In this document: positions 35,526 through 45,051 of the stretch, in pieces
How the letters are laid out: each line of letters opens with the position of its first letter
Numbering within the stretch: the stretch's first letter is position 1
Assembly (NCBI GenBank): GCA_027493445.1
Contig: JAOSKU010000001.1
Location: 4,107,845 to 4,171,844 of the forward strand
Direction of reading: 5' to 3'
Source of the DNA: Thermoleophilia bacterium
GTDB taxonomy: Bacteria; Actinomycetota; Thermoleophilia; RBG-16-64-13
Length of the DNA stretch: 64,000 nt
Position numbers and translations under genes: made by a program
The notes under the pieces: model-generated
What the model was told of the DNA's origin: nothing
The model's database searches: none
What the model saw: only the letters and a program-made list of their open reading frames with translations

Positions 35526-37339
35526 GTGTCGGTGCTTGGGATGTGCACGAGTGGGGGCGTGGGGCTGAAGAGGCTTTCCGTTGGGGCCGCTCTGGTCGCC
35601 ATGGGAGTGGGCCTTGCTCTGGTCGGCCTGCCGGTGGCCGGTGGTGGCGTTGCGGAGGCCGCCGACCCCTGGAGCCTCACCCAGATTAGCGACAACGGAG
35701 TGAACGACGAGGTGCCGCAGGTGAGCGGCAACCGTATCGTGTGGCGAGCGTACGACGGCCACGATCACGAGATCATGCTCTGCGACGTGAGCAGCGGTGC
35801 CATCACCCAGCTCACCGATAACGCCATCGAGGACTGGGAGCCGCACATCGACGGGTCGACCGTGGTATGGCTGGCGGTTCCCGACGGCGAGCGTGGTGAA
35901 CTCATGCTCCGTGATCTCGATACCGGCACGGTCCGCCACCTGGGTAGTGGGATCTGGTTCGGGAGATACGACATCCGCGACGGTATGGTCGTGTGGTCCA
36001 GCTACGACGGTGAGAGCCCTAACGGATCCGCCGGCCTGTTCGTCCACGATGTGGCCACCGGTGTGACGCGGCAGATCCCTCTGGAGCGGGCCTACTCGAA
36101 TATCTGGCCCGCCACCGACGGCCGCTACGTACTCTACACAGCCGGCGCCTACGAGGGCCCGTCTGACGTCATGCTCTACGACACGATCGGCGGGACCACG
36201 GTCCGCCTCGACCACTCGGGGGTCGGCTCCCCGGAGCGGGGCCCGGACGGGCGCGCCCTGGTGGACGGAACCGCCGTCTGGAGCGCGAGCGACGGCCACG
36301 ACCGTGAAGTGTACCTGTTCGACGCCTCCACCAGCACAACCGAGCAACTCACCCACAACGAGGTGGACGACACGGAGCCGCAGGTGGGAGGCGACCGGGT
36401 GTTGTGGCACCAGTTGGTGGCGCCGGAGCAGGCGGGTCCCCCCAGTCCGGATCGCACCATCGTTCTCTATGACAGGACCACCGAGGCCACGAGCGTCCTG
36501 GGGACCGGATTCGGCATCCTGCAAGAAGACGGCCGCCTGGCCGCCTGGACCTCGTGGCCGCAGCGCTTCATGACGTTGTCTGTGCGCGACCTGGACCTTG
36601 GCTTGACCACCGCCATCCAGGAGGACGGGTACGACGGCAGCTGGCCGCACCTGCGCGACGGCCGAGTGGTCTGGTACCGGCAGGTGACCAACGCTCGCAC
36701 CGACAGCATGGAGATCATGGTGGCCACCCAAGGCGTGGCGCCCACCACGCCCGTGGCTCCCACGCCGCCCTACGTGGTGTTCTCAGACGCCACCGGGCCC
36801 TACGCCGAAGCCGTGGGCCAGATGGGCCGAGCGGGGATCGTGCGCGGCTACAAGGTGGGCGACCATCTGAGTTCCATCCGGAGTACACGCTGCTCCGCTC
36901 CCAGTTCGCCCTGATGCTCGCCGGGGCCGCCGACCTCAGCTACGTGTACCCGGCGCCGACTCCACCCTTCACCGATCTCGGCGGCGACGTGAGCGACCTG
37001 GTCCGCCAAGCCGTCGCCGGCCTCTACCAGGCGGGCCTCGTGCGCGGCACCGACGCCACCCACTTCACCCCCTGGACGCGGGTGAGCCGGGCCCAGGTGA
37101 TCACGGCGGCGGTGAGGGCGGCTCAAGCGGGCCTGCCGGGAGGGCTATCTGCGCCTCCCGCGGACTTCCCGGGTACCCTCGGCTCCTTCAGCTCGGCCCA
37201 TGGGGAATCATTGCGGCTGGCTGAATACAATGGTCTACTCCAGGGGCTGGTGGCCTTCGGTCCTGGTTGGGATCCGTGGGCGCCAGCCACCCGCGGGGAG
37301 GCCGCCCAGGTGTTGTGGAACTTCATGCGGGCACAGTGA
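35526..37339 (+). CDS. Secreted beta-propeller protein with C-terminal SLH repeats (paralog 2), one frameshift
   Basis: GTG 35526 starts a ~45-residue signal region (GAALVAMGVGLALVGLPVAG, cleavage near AEA-AD). About eight propeller blades have the repeated IVWRAYDGHDHEIMLCDVSSG pattern. SLH repeat 1 begins at VVFSDATGPYAEAVGQMGRA. One base is lost near 36,869; the other frame continues with EFHPEYTLLRSQFALMLAGA and two further SLH repeats, ending ATRGEAAQVLWNFMRA. Length ~604. The blades are closely related to paralog 1, so the pair arose by duplication. The gene lies two bases after the paralog 1 stop and shares its transcript. Confidence 0.85.
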
Positions 37340-37355
37340 CGCGGGAGGGATCGTC

Positions 37356-39280
37356 GTGAATCGTAGGAATCGGTTGAGAGCCCTAGCGGCGTTTGCGTCC
37401 GCGGCCTGTCTGGTGCTTGCAGGAGCGGGGTCCGTAGTGCCGTCGTGGGCCGTGGTCGCCATTTCCGCCGGCCCATTCACCGACGTTGCCCCTAGTGCCC
37501 CTTACGCCGCGGCCATTGCTGATCTCGCCACGGCGGGCGTGGTAGCGGGCTACGGCGACGGTAGCTTCCGTCCCGCTGCGCCGCTTACTCGTCAGCAATT
37601 CGCGAAGGTCATCGTGGAGGCGCTGGATCTGCCCGTGTCGGAGGCCGACGTGGTGGCGTTCACCGACGTGGACATCGGCGGACCCGGAACGCTCTACCCG
37701 GACAACTACGTGGCCGCCGCGGCCCGGAAGGGGTTGGTTCTCGGCACCGGTGGTGGGCACTTTGCGCCGTACGCGCCTCTTACCCGGGCTCAACTCGTGA
37801 CCATGCTCGTGCGCACGTCCGGCCACCCACCGGGGCGCCTCGTTCTCCATACAGTCCCGGCCGATTTCGTCGGCAGCCTGGGCACCTTCGATCCCACCCA
37901 TGGGCCCGCCGCCCGCACGGCGGAGTACGCCGGGTTGCTGCACGGGTTGGCGCAGTTCGACCAGGATTGGAACCCGTGGGCTCCCGCCACCCGTGGCGAG
38001 GCTGCTCAGCTCTTGTGGAATCTGCTGTGGTTGCGGGGTCGGCAGAGCGACGCCGTTGACCGATCGCGGCTCGTGCCCGTGGGCGGGCGCCCCCTGTGGG
38101 GCGTGCCCGTGCTGGCTCTTTCGGACGACGCCTTGGCCTGGATCCGACTGAAGCTGGACGGGGACGGCTCCCCGCAGCCCGAGTCGGTGCGCGCGCTCTC
38201 GCTCTCCGGCGGCTCGGATGCGATGTCGCACGCGGTGTCGGGGCCCGTTCCCTTTTGGCCGGTGCTTGCGCTGGAGGGCGCCACCCTCGTGTGGGACGTG
38301 TCGTTTGGCGGCGAGGACCCGGCAATCGCGATGTGGACCGCGGACACCGCCGGCGGACCCGGCCGTTTTCTCGACGGCGCGGTAGCCGTGCGCTTCTCGC
38401 CCGCCCTGGTTGGTGGCACCGTGTACTGGGGCGAGTTGCGCGTCGCCGAAGATGGTTCGTTCGACGATCCGCGGGCGTGGCTGATGGCGCAGGATCTTGG
38501 GGGAGGGGCTCCCAGAGAGGTGGGCCGGAGCACTCTGCCGTTCGCGGGCGCGCTGGCTTCCGCCTCCTACGTCCTGTGGATAGCGGGCGAGGGCGAGGGC
38601 GATTTCCGCTACGAGTATTCGCTCTACGATGTGAGCGCGGGGCGCATTGTCTCGGAATGGGGGACCGACCGCGGCCGGGACGGTTATGTGGATCATGCCG
38701 CCGACGTCGACGGCGATTTCGCCCTGTTAGAGCGTACCGTGGTGGAGGAGGGGGCGGACTCGGTGTGGTGGCGGCGCTCATGGCTTGTGCTGCGGCATCT
38801 GCCTTCAGGGCGCGAGATGGCGCTTGACACGCCCGGGACCCGCTCGTTCTGGTCAGGCCCTTGGCTGCCGGACTATGCTCTGCGTACAGCGAGCCTCGAG
38901 CAGACGGGGCTGGACGGAGACTCGGTGTGGGGAGTCTCGAGCACGCGTGTACGCCAATCCTTGGATCAGCATAACCCCGACACCCACTGGTCTTTGTGGG
39001 TGCGCGACATCACGGCAGAGAAGACCCTGCTCGCCGGCGACGGCCCCCGCCCGGGGCGACGGTGCCACCTTCAGGCGCGGTTGCGGTCGACGCCCCCCCG
39101 CTGGTGGAGTTGGCCTTCGGCGGGCCGGGGTCGGAGTTGCTCGATGCGGAACTCGCGGGCGGAAGGTTGGCATGGGTCGTGCGGGAGAGCAGCGAACAGG
39201 TGGTGTACCTGCGGAGCGTGGCGGCTCTGGGTGACTTCGGCGGGCCGGACGCCACGGTGGGGATGGAGCGACTCCGATGA
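37356..39280 (+). CDS. SLH-first beta-propeller surface protein (paralog 3, reversed domain order), one frameshift
   Basis: GTG 37356 gives a typical signal peptide (RLRALAAFASAACLVLAGAG). Unlike its neighbours, the three SLH repeats come first (FTDVAPSAPYAAAIADLATA at ~40 to ATRGEAAQLLWNLL at ~225). The propeller-like region follows, with irregular blades (ALAWIRLKLDGDGSPQ, YVLWIAGEGEGD). A base is missing in the G4 run 39053-39056, after which the last ~75 residues (ATVPPSGAVAVDAPPLVELA onward) are read in another frame. Length ~640. The stop overlaps the next ATG. Domain swapping within a tandem family suggests recombination between paralogs. Confidence 0.82.
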
Positions 39281-41123
39281 AGGTTCCTCGGGTTGCGTCG
39301 CCGCGGAGGAGCTGGAGGGGCCGCGCGGCTGCCGCCCTCCTCGCCGTCGCACTGGTGGTGGACATCTCGGGAGCGCTGTGGTCTCCACCGGCACGAGCCC
39401 ACCCCGAACCCGGCGACGCTCGCGCCGTCGCCTCGTCGCTGCCCGTGTCGGCGGCCCTGGGCTCCGCGCCCGCCTGGAACATCGCGCGCCTCGCGGAGGA
39501 TACCGGAGGTGTCGCCTCGCCTCGCATTGCCGGCGACATCGTCGCCTGGATCGACGAGGACACGGTCAGCGTGCGCGACCTCGCTTCGGACGATACACGC
39601 CTGCTGGAGGCCCCCGGAGTCCTGCTTGAGAGCCTGCGGGTGGCCGACCATCTCGTCATCTGGGTGGCCGGGACCGGCCGGGACACCATGTCCGTCTACG
39701 CCTACGAGGTCGGTGTCGACCAAGCGCCCGTGCGCATCTCCGGAGTCGGGGACGTTCCGTTCTTCGCCGAGACCGACGGCCGCTGGGTCGTGTGGACCGA
39801 CGGCACACCAGGCGACATCGTCCTCTACGACGCTGTCGCCAAGACGACGATCCGGGTCACGGCCGACGGGATGCGCGACGCCCGCCCGCAGGTGGCGGGC
39901 GGCCTGGTGGTGTGGGAGGAAGGCGATGAGGACACCGCGGAGATCTACGCGTACGACATCGCCACCGAGCGGACGTGGCGCCTGACGGACAACGCCCGTT
40001 CCGACTCGAGCCCCTTCACAGACGGCGCCCGGGTCGTGTGGCTCACCCACGACGGGCACGACACTGAGGTCAGCCTGTACGACGTGGCTTCGGGGAAGAC
40101 CGTCGCCCTCACCGAGGACGACGTCATGGAGACGCGGGCGCGGGTGTTCGGGGACCGAGTCGTCTTCACCTGGTACGGCGTGCTGGACGGCCGGCTGATC
40201 CAGGGCGGGGGTTTCAGAGTGCTGGAGGCCCGGCCCGGCCCGACGTTAGCCTTCGGTGACCTGTACGACCACAGCCATCCCGTGGTGCCCCTCTTTGTCG
40301 CGTTCGATGGCGAGCGCGTGGCCTATCTTCGGCCCACGGACGACCCGGGCACCTCGGTGTATCTCGAGGTGGCATTCCTGAGCGGATTCTTGCCGACGTC
40401 CGCGTCGGTGAACACCTTGGGCGCGAACATGCCCGACGTCTCGGGCGGCCGCATCGTGTGGGAGAGCCGAGTGCCGGTAGGCGCGACCGGATCGAGGTGG
40501 GACGTGTTCCTGGCCGCTCCGGCGGGCGATCCGCTCGTCCCGCCGTCACCTCTCACGTTCATCGACGTACCCGCCGGTCACGAGTACGGTGAGGCGATCC
40601 GGGCGATGGCAGCAGCGGGACTCGTCAACGGGTACGCGCTGGCGCCGCTCACCAACGAGTTCCGGCCCGACCGTCCCGTCTGGCGTGCTCAGTTCGCCAA
40701 GATGGTGGTGGGCGCACTCGGGATCCCGGTGGACGAGAGCATGCACACCCGCTTCATTGACATGCCCCCGACCCGTCCGACGACCTCTACCCCAACCAGT
40801 TCGTGGCGGCTGCCTACTTCGCCGGGATCACGCGCGGTGTCACGGACACGACCTTCGAGCCGTGGAGCCCCATCTCCCGCGCCCAGCTAGTGACGATGGT
40901 GGTGCGGGGACTCGCCGCCCCCGAGCCGGACACATTGGCGGTGCCGCCTGCTGGCTACGCGGGCTCTCTCGGTGACTTCGACCCCGCCCACGCCGAGAAC
41001 ATGCGGGTCGCCGAGTTCAACGGTCTCCTCGACGGGCTGGCCGGGTTTGGGCCGGGGTGGGACCCGTGGGCGCCCGCTACCCGGGGAGAAGTGGCCCAGA
41101 TCCTGTGGAACGTCACCCGGTGA
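39277..41123 (+). CDS. Secreted beta-propeller protein with C-terminal SLH repeats (paralog 4), one frameshift
   Basis: ATG 39277 opens an arginine-rich leader and hydrophobic core (AAALLAVALVVDISGALW). Propeller blades follow with GRWVVWTDGTPGDIVLYDAV and GGLVVWEEGDEDTAEIYAYD patterns. Three C-terminal SLH repeats start at FIDVPAGHEYGEAIRAMAAA. Near 40,777 one base is missing; the next frame resumes with DDLYPNQFVAAAYFAGITRG and ends ATRGEVAQILWNVTR. Length ~615. It is the last gene of the sigma/SLH operon; a decayed peptidase fragment follows. Surface binding or envelope structure is inferred, with no catalytic motif seen. Confidence 0.85.
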
Positions 41124-42076
41124 GGGACGCTCGAAGGCAATCGGGCTATCGGGGTCAAGCGGTTCTCGTGGGCGCACCGTGGCCTATGGACATGGTCTTC
41201 CTCGAGTCCCCTCTCACGTGTCCGTTCGGACAATGGACCGTGACCAAGAGCACCCGAACGGGCGACACCCGGCGACTGCTCCCGCTCACCTCGCTCGGCA
41301 TGTCGAATCTCGAGGAGGTCCTCGCCTTCGCCACCGCCGACTGACAGAAGACCCTCGCAGTCTCGCAGTCATTGGGCTACTCTGTCCTCGGCCTCGATCT
41401 GCCTGACCTGCGGCTTCATATGCTCCAGTTCGGCGACGGGATGGTCTGGCTCGATTACAGCGCCGAGAGTCGACCGGGCCGACTGGCGGTGCGGACCTGG
41501 CAGATGTCGAGCTCCGAGGCCAAGGCCGTGCCCACGCGGTTCGGAGAGTCGTCGATAGCGAGTTCTTCCGACACCGGCGAGCCGGGAGCGGTCCGCACCT
41601 TCTTCCGAGGCGATCGAGCCGTTCAGGTCTTCGTGCTCTGGAAGGACGTCGCGAAGAAATGGCTTTCGAGCGGAGGTAGGGGGATCGTCCTGAGGACGTC
41701 CAGCGGTTGGCTCGGTTTGGCAGCCGGGCTATGGGTCACGGTCCTTGCCGTTCGGGGTCGCGCCTATCCGGCGTCCGATGTATTGGGTCTCGGACAGCTG
41801 GCCGGGGATCGCTGCTGGCTTTGGCCGGCGCTGTTGCCTTGTCACGTCTCTTGTTGCATGGCGAGAAGAACGCTGTGCTGCAGGCCCGAGGCACCGTGCT
41901 GGCGTTCGGGAATTGCGGTAGCAACGTGGGTCCCCGGGGCATGGGGGGTGGAGGACACCCTGGTCGTGACCGACACCGGGGGCGAGATCCTCACCGACTT
42001 GCCGTGGATGCCGGCCCAGGGTCCGGAGAATGCAGTTCTCCAATTGGCCGATCACGCGGTCCCTGCGGACACAGTT
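41124..42076 (+). pseudogene. Non-coding or decayed stretch with a fragment of an M24 (Xaa-Pro) peptidase
   Basis: Most of this 950-base stretch has no credible gene. At about 41,870-42,010 the residues ARGTVLAFGNCGSNVGPRGM, followed after a frame change by VEDTLVVTDTGGEILTDLPW, match the C-terminal end of M24 metallopeptidases (aminopeptidase P type). The metal-binding N-terminal part is missing. The long open frame 41,372-42,454 is otherwise of unlikely composition. Confidence 0.45.
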
Positions 42077-42436
42077 TCAACGGAGCGGACCGGGGTTCTC
42101 CCTCTCCAGCATCCGGCGAAGGACGGGGATGAGCGCGGGGAGATCGTCCCGGACCGTGCCCCACAGCACGTCCCGATTGAGCCCGAAGTACTCATGAACT
42201 ATGAAGTTGCGCATGTCGCGCATCTCTCGCCAAGGGACGTCGGGCCAACGCTCGGTGACATCGGCGGGCATGCGCGCGGCTGCTTCTCCGAGAACCGTGA
42301 TGTTCTTGATCACTGCATCGACCAGCACCCGGTTGTAGAAGAATGCGTCTCGCTCGAGATCTTCGGCCAGGTGGACCGCCGTCTCAACGGCATCGAGCAT
42401 ATCGGCAATCCGCAGGTGCCAGTGCCTACGCCGCAC
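42077..42436 (-). CDS. hepT: HepT-like (HEPN, DUF86) ribonuclease toxin
   Basis: About 119 residues from GTG 42436, giving an 11-base overlap with the antitoxin gene; an ATG at 42463 is an alternative. HEPN fold with HLRIADMLDAVETAVHLAED, VDAVIKNITVLGEAAARM, and the catalytic R-x4-H motif in RDMRNFIVHEYFGLNRDVLW, followed by the usual TVRDDLPALIPVL end. HepT cleaves RNA and is silenced when MntA adds AMP to the Tyr next to the His, which is present (HEYF). It lies on the minus strand inside the island, convergent with the SLH operon. Confidence 0.85.
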   Translation of the reverse strand: MRRRHWHLRIADMLDAVETAVHLAEDLERDAFFYNRVLVDAVIKNITVLGEAAARMPADVTERWPDVPWREMRDMRNFIVHEYFGLNRDVLWGTVRDDLPALIPVLRRMLERENPGPLR

Positions 42437-42722
42437 GGATGGCCTCGGCCATGACTTCCTCACGTATCTCCGGCCGCAGACCGCCCACGGTGACCAGATC
42501 GACTTTCTCGCCGAGAATTTCCTCGAGAAAGTAGCGCAGCCGACAGACTCTGAAGAAGCTCAGCGGGATACCAGGCTGGTGCTCTACGAGTACGTCAATG
42601 TCGCTGCCGAGCCGGGCTTCGTCGCGTGCTACGGAGCCGAAGATCGAGATCTCTTTCACGCCAAGAGCAAGAAATTCCTCGCGATGAGCCGCTAGCACTC
42701 CCAAGACCTTGTCGCGCTTCAT
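42426..42722 (-). CDS. mntA: MntA-type minimal nucleotidyltransferase antitoxin
   Basis: 98 residues from ATG 42722 (MKRDKVLGVLAAHREEF). The nucleotidyltransferase signature is complete: FGSVARDEARLGSDIDVLVE has the GS followed by D-x-D, and EKVDLVTVGGLRP supplies the third acidic strand. It neutralises HepT by AMP transfer. Antitoxin-first order with overlapping genes is normal for MntA/HepT. Its ATG overlaps the stop of the upstream ORF (ATGA). Confidence 0.87.
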   Translation of the reverse strand: MKRDKVLGVLAAHREEFLALGVKEISIFGSVARDEARLGSDIDVLVEHQPGIPLSFFRVCRLRYFLEEILGEKVDLVTVGGLRPEIREEVMAEAIRAA

Positions 42723-43003
42723 CGGTCGATCACCTCCCATTCCTCGGCCATTGTCGCATGTCCATCGGTGGGTTGCATATTCTGAGCCAACCCAACCACC
42801 CATTTCGACCCGAAGGCGGCCACTTCTTCGCCCTCTCGCCGGAATCTGTGGCCGGATTCCGTAGGAATGAAGAGCAAGGAGCCCGTCGACGATAGGTAGT
42901 CCCGGCCGGGCCGGTGCCCTTCCTCCTCGATTTCGACGAGAAGAAAGGGGATGCCGGCGGACAGGCTGTCCATGCGCAAGATACGAGAAGTCCTTAACCC
43001 CAA
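42719..43003 (-). CDS. Hypothetical protein coupled to mntA
   Basis: 94 residues (start 43003, or Met 42970). Its stop overlaps the mntA ATG, suggesting translational coupling. The sequence is acidic and beta-rich (SAGIPFLLVEIEEEGHRPGR, LSSTGSLLFIPTESGHRFRR) with no signal or known domain. It may be a third component of the toxin-antitoxin operon, or a chance ORF. Not recognised. Confidence 0.4.
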   Translation of the reverse strand: MGLRTSRILRMDSLSAGIPFLLVEIEEEGHRPGRDYLSSTGSLLFIPTESGHRFRREGEEVAAFGSKWVVGLAQNMQPTDGHATMAEEWEVIDR

Positions 43004-43136
43004 GCGGCCACCAGCGTGCCTCAGGGATGGGCGTTGACCGGGGTCAAGACCTGCCGGGATCAGGCCGGTTATTCCGCCCTACCACGACCAGATGTCCGAT
43101 GGTTTTCGTTCGGACACGACCGGTGGCTGTGAAAAA

Positions 43137-43175
43137 GTACTGCGTAAGTTTGCGATTTACAAACTAACGCAGTAC
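43137..43175 (+). promoter_or_regulatory. AbiEi operator: 16-bp inverted repeat overlapping the promoter
   Basis: Arms GTACTGCGTAAGTTTG (43137-43152) and CAAACTAACGCAGTAC (43160-43175) are reverse complements except for one base, with a 7-base spacer. AbiEi antitoxins are known to repress their own promoters by binding inverted repeats. The palindrome spans the -35 and reaches the -10 of the abiE promoter, so binding would block polymerase. Confidence 0.75.
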
Positions 43176-43178
43176 AAT
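43150..43178 (+). promoter_or_regulatory. abiE promoter giving a leaderless mRNA
   Basis: TTGCGA (43150-43155), a 17-base spacer, and TACAAT (43173-43178). The ATG is at 43186, seven bases past the -10, so transcription should begin at or next to the start codon. There is no ribosome-binding site. This layout is typical of leaderless genes in Actinobacteria and Deinococcus. Confidence 0.7.
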
Positions 43179-43185
43179 CTCACCA

Positions 43186-44040
43186 ATGGAGAAGCGGCCC
43201 ACAGGGGAATACGGCCTCTCCCGGGGCATTGGCCTCGCTAGCCGCTTAGCCGAAGCTGGACTATACGTCTTCACGACGGAAGACGCCGTCAGGCTGCGCC
43301 CCGACGATGTCAGCCCGACGACGGTGCGCTACCTGCTCAAGTTGCTGACCGATGCGGGCTGGATCATCCGTCTGCGGCGCGGTCTCTATGCGGGGACCGG
43401 CAGGTTGCCGGGAGGTGTAGATGTACCTCCTTTCGTAATTGCTACCTCGCTGGTCAGCCCGTCCGCTGTTGCCTTTCTTTCGGCTCTCGCCCATTACGGG
43501 CTGACCGATCAGATCCCGCGAGTGATCACCGCGGTCACCCCTCGGAAAGTAGTAGTCCCAAGTATGAGGGAGGCTGGCCAGGCGGCCGGGGAACGAGGAC
43601 AACATCTCTGGCATGCCGCGGGCCTTGATTTCCGGTATGTATCAATCCTGCCGAAACGTTTCAGCTTCGGCATCGAAGTGGTCTGGCTGGACGAGCGCTT
43701 CCGAGTGCCTGTCACCGACCGAGAGCGCACTGTGCTGGACCTCTTTGCACTGCCGCGACTATTCGGGGGCCTGGGCGAAGGTATCTCGGTTCTCGAACGC
43801 ATCGGGGAAGACATCGACCTCGAGAAGCTGGTCGCCTACGCACTTCGATACGATTCTGTCGCCGTCGCCAAGCGACTCGGTTGGAGCTTGGAGCAAACCG
43901 GCACCGGCCGTTCGGCGCTCATCCCCCTTCTCGAGCTGCCTGCCTCGCACTTCACCGCCCTCGATCCGGGTCGGGTCCGGCGCGGGCCGCGTGACCGACG
44001 CTGGATGATCATCGACAACCGCACCGAGGACCGGGCATGA
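43186..44040 (+). CDS. abiEi: AbiEi-type antitoxin (winged-helix transcriptional autorepressor)
   Basis: 284 residues from ATG 43186. The N-terminal winged helix has YVFTTEDAVRLRPDDVSPTT and VRYLLKLLTDAGWIIRLRRG, then the wing GLYAGTGRLPG. The AbiEi C-terminal antitoxin domain follows with YGLTDQIPRVITAVTPRKVV, VTDRERTVLDLFALPRLFGG and a terminal RRGPRDRRW basic patch. Type IV AbiE antitoxins bind operator repeats and oppose the toxin without binding it directly. The inverted repeat just upstream fits that model. The stop overlaps the toxin ATG (ATGA). Confidence 0.88.
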   Translation: MEKRPTGEYGLSRGIGLASRLAEAGLYVFTTEDAVRLRPDDVSPTTVRYLLKLLTDAGWIIRLRRGLYAGTGRLPGGVDVPPFVIATSLVSPSAVAFLSALAHYGLTDQIPRVITAVTPRKVVVPSMREAGQAAGERGQHLWHAAGLDFRYVSILPKRFSFGIEVVWLDERFRVPVTDRERTVLDLFALPRLFGGLGEGISVLERIGEDIDLEKLVAYALRYDSVAVAKRLGWSLEQTGTGRSALIPLLELPASHFTALDPGRVRRGPRDRRWMIIDNRTEDRA

Positions 44041-44846
44041 TCGAGACGCTGCCTCCGCTGCGGGAACGACTGCGAAAGGCGGCCCGGGCGATGGGCGCCC
44101 CGGATCTGGACTTCACCGCTCTCGGTGGTCCTCGCGGGAGGCAGCTGGAGAAGACCGTGGATGCCGTCGCCCGGGATGCTGAGCAAATGTTGAGCGACTA
44201 CGGGCCCTTCGCAGTAACTGCGACTCGCCGGCCCGAACGAAGCACTCATCCCTTCGGACAAGAAGCGTTTCTTGTCCAGATTCAGTTCCCCTGGCACCGG
44301 TCACCGCAGCGAGGCATCAAGATTGAGGTCACCGTCGACGAGCCGCTGGCGCTGGCTCCCGAGACACGCCCAATACTGCACCCCTATGGGGAAGCCTTAT
44401 CTGTTGGCCTGCCCGTCTACCGTTTGGAGGAGATTGTTGCCGAGAAGCTGCGCACCCCATTGCACGCACAAAAGCGCGTGGACGCAGGATCGTGGCCTCG
44501 CAACTGCGCCCGCGACTACTACGACCTCTGGTACCTCTTCCGGCTGGGGGAGGAGGTCGTAGATCTTCGGACGGCCCTTGAGATCCTGCCTCAGAAGTGT
44601 GCCGTCAGAGATGTCACGTACGGCGACGCGGATGACTTCTTTTCCCCGATTATCGTCAGCGAGGCAGAGCGCCAGTGGGAGACCAGTCTTGGCGATCTTG
44701 TCCGGCCACTGCTGATCTCCGGCGGCTCAAACAAGAGTACGGAATTCCCGACTGAGCTGTCAGGTTGCCGATTGTTGAATGACCGGAATCGACCGGCCGA
44801 CGAATCATGTCGTGCGCGGCTGGCAGCACGGGACCCAGGAGTTTAG
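44037..44846 (+). CDS. abiEii: AbiEii/AbiGii-family nucleotidyltransferase toxin lacking the N-terminal catalytic motif
   Basis: 269 residues from ATG 44037, coupled to abiEi. The later family motifs are present: IKIEVTVDEPLALAPETRPI, RLEEIVAEKLRTPLHAQKRV, and the ARDYYDLWYLFRLGEE motif IV. However, the normal first ~60 residues with the GGT...ED-x-D nucleotidyltransferase core are missing; the protein starts directly at the helix that follows it. The last ~35 residues (after SLGDLVRPLL) also look unlike the family. As written it should be inactive as a nucleotidyltransferase, leaving an orphan antitoxin, unless an internal deletion is an assembly artefact. Confidence 0.78.
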   Translation: MIETLPPLRERLRKAARAMGAPDLDFTALGGPRGRQLEKTVDAVARDAEQMLSDYGPFAVTATRRPERSTHPFGQEAFLVQIQFPWHRSPQRGIKIEVTVDEPLALAPETRPILHPYGEALSVGLPVYRLEEIVAEKLRTPLHAQKRVDAGSWPRNCARDYYDLWYLFRLGEEVVDLRTALEILPQKCAVRDVTYGDADDFFSPIIVSEAERQWETSLGDLVRPLLISGGSNKSTEFPTELSGCRLLNDRNRPADESCRARLAARDPGV

Positions 44847-45051
44847 AGCGCTTGGACACCCGAGCGCCAACTCGGCGAGTACCATTCCGCCAAAGTGATG
44901 ATTCCCGGTGGTGAAGTACCTCCGGGCTCTCGGGGACTTGAGTGACCATCCACCGTTCGCTACGTTCTATTGGGTGGAGAACGACGGAATGTCGCTCTTG
45001 GCCGACTCGACTACGGCTTGCGATACGGCGGCTAGTCCCCAAGGAGGCTAC

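Noticed and set aside
33633..41123. Programmed ribosomal frameshifting in the SLH paralogs
   Set aside because: The four sites share no slippery heptamer or downstream structure, and identical single-base deletions occur in unrelated genes of the window.
41372..42454. Long plus-strand open frame (360 codons) as a gene
   Set aside because: Composition is not protein-like apart from a short peptidase tail, and its right part is antisense to hepT.
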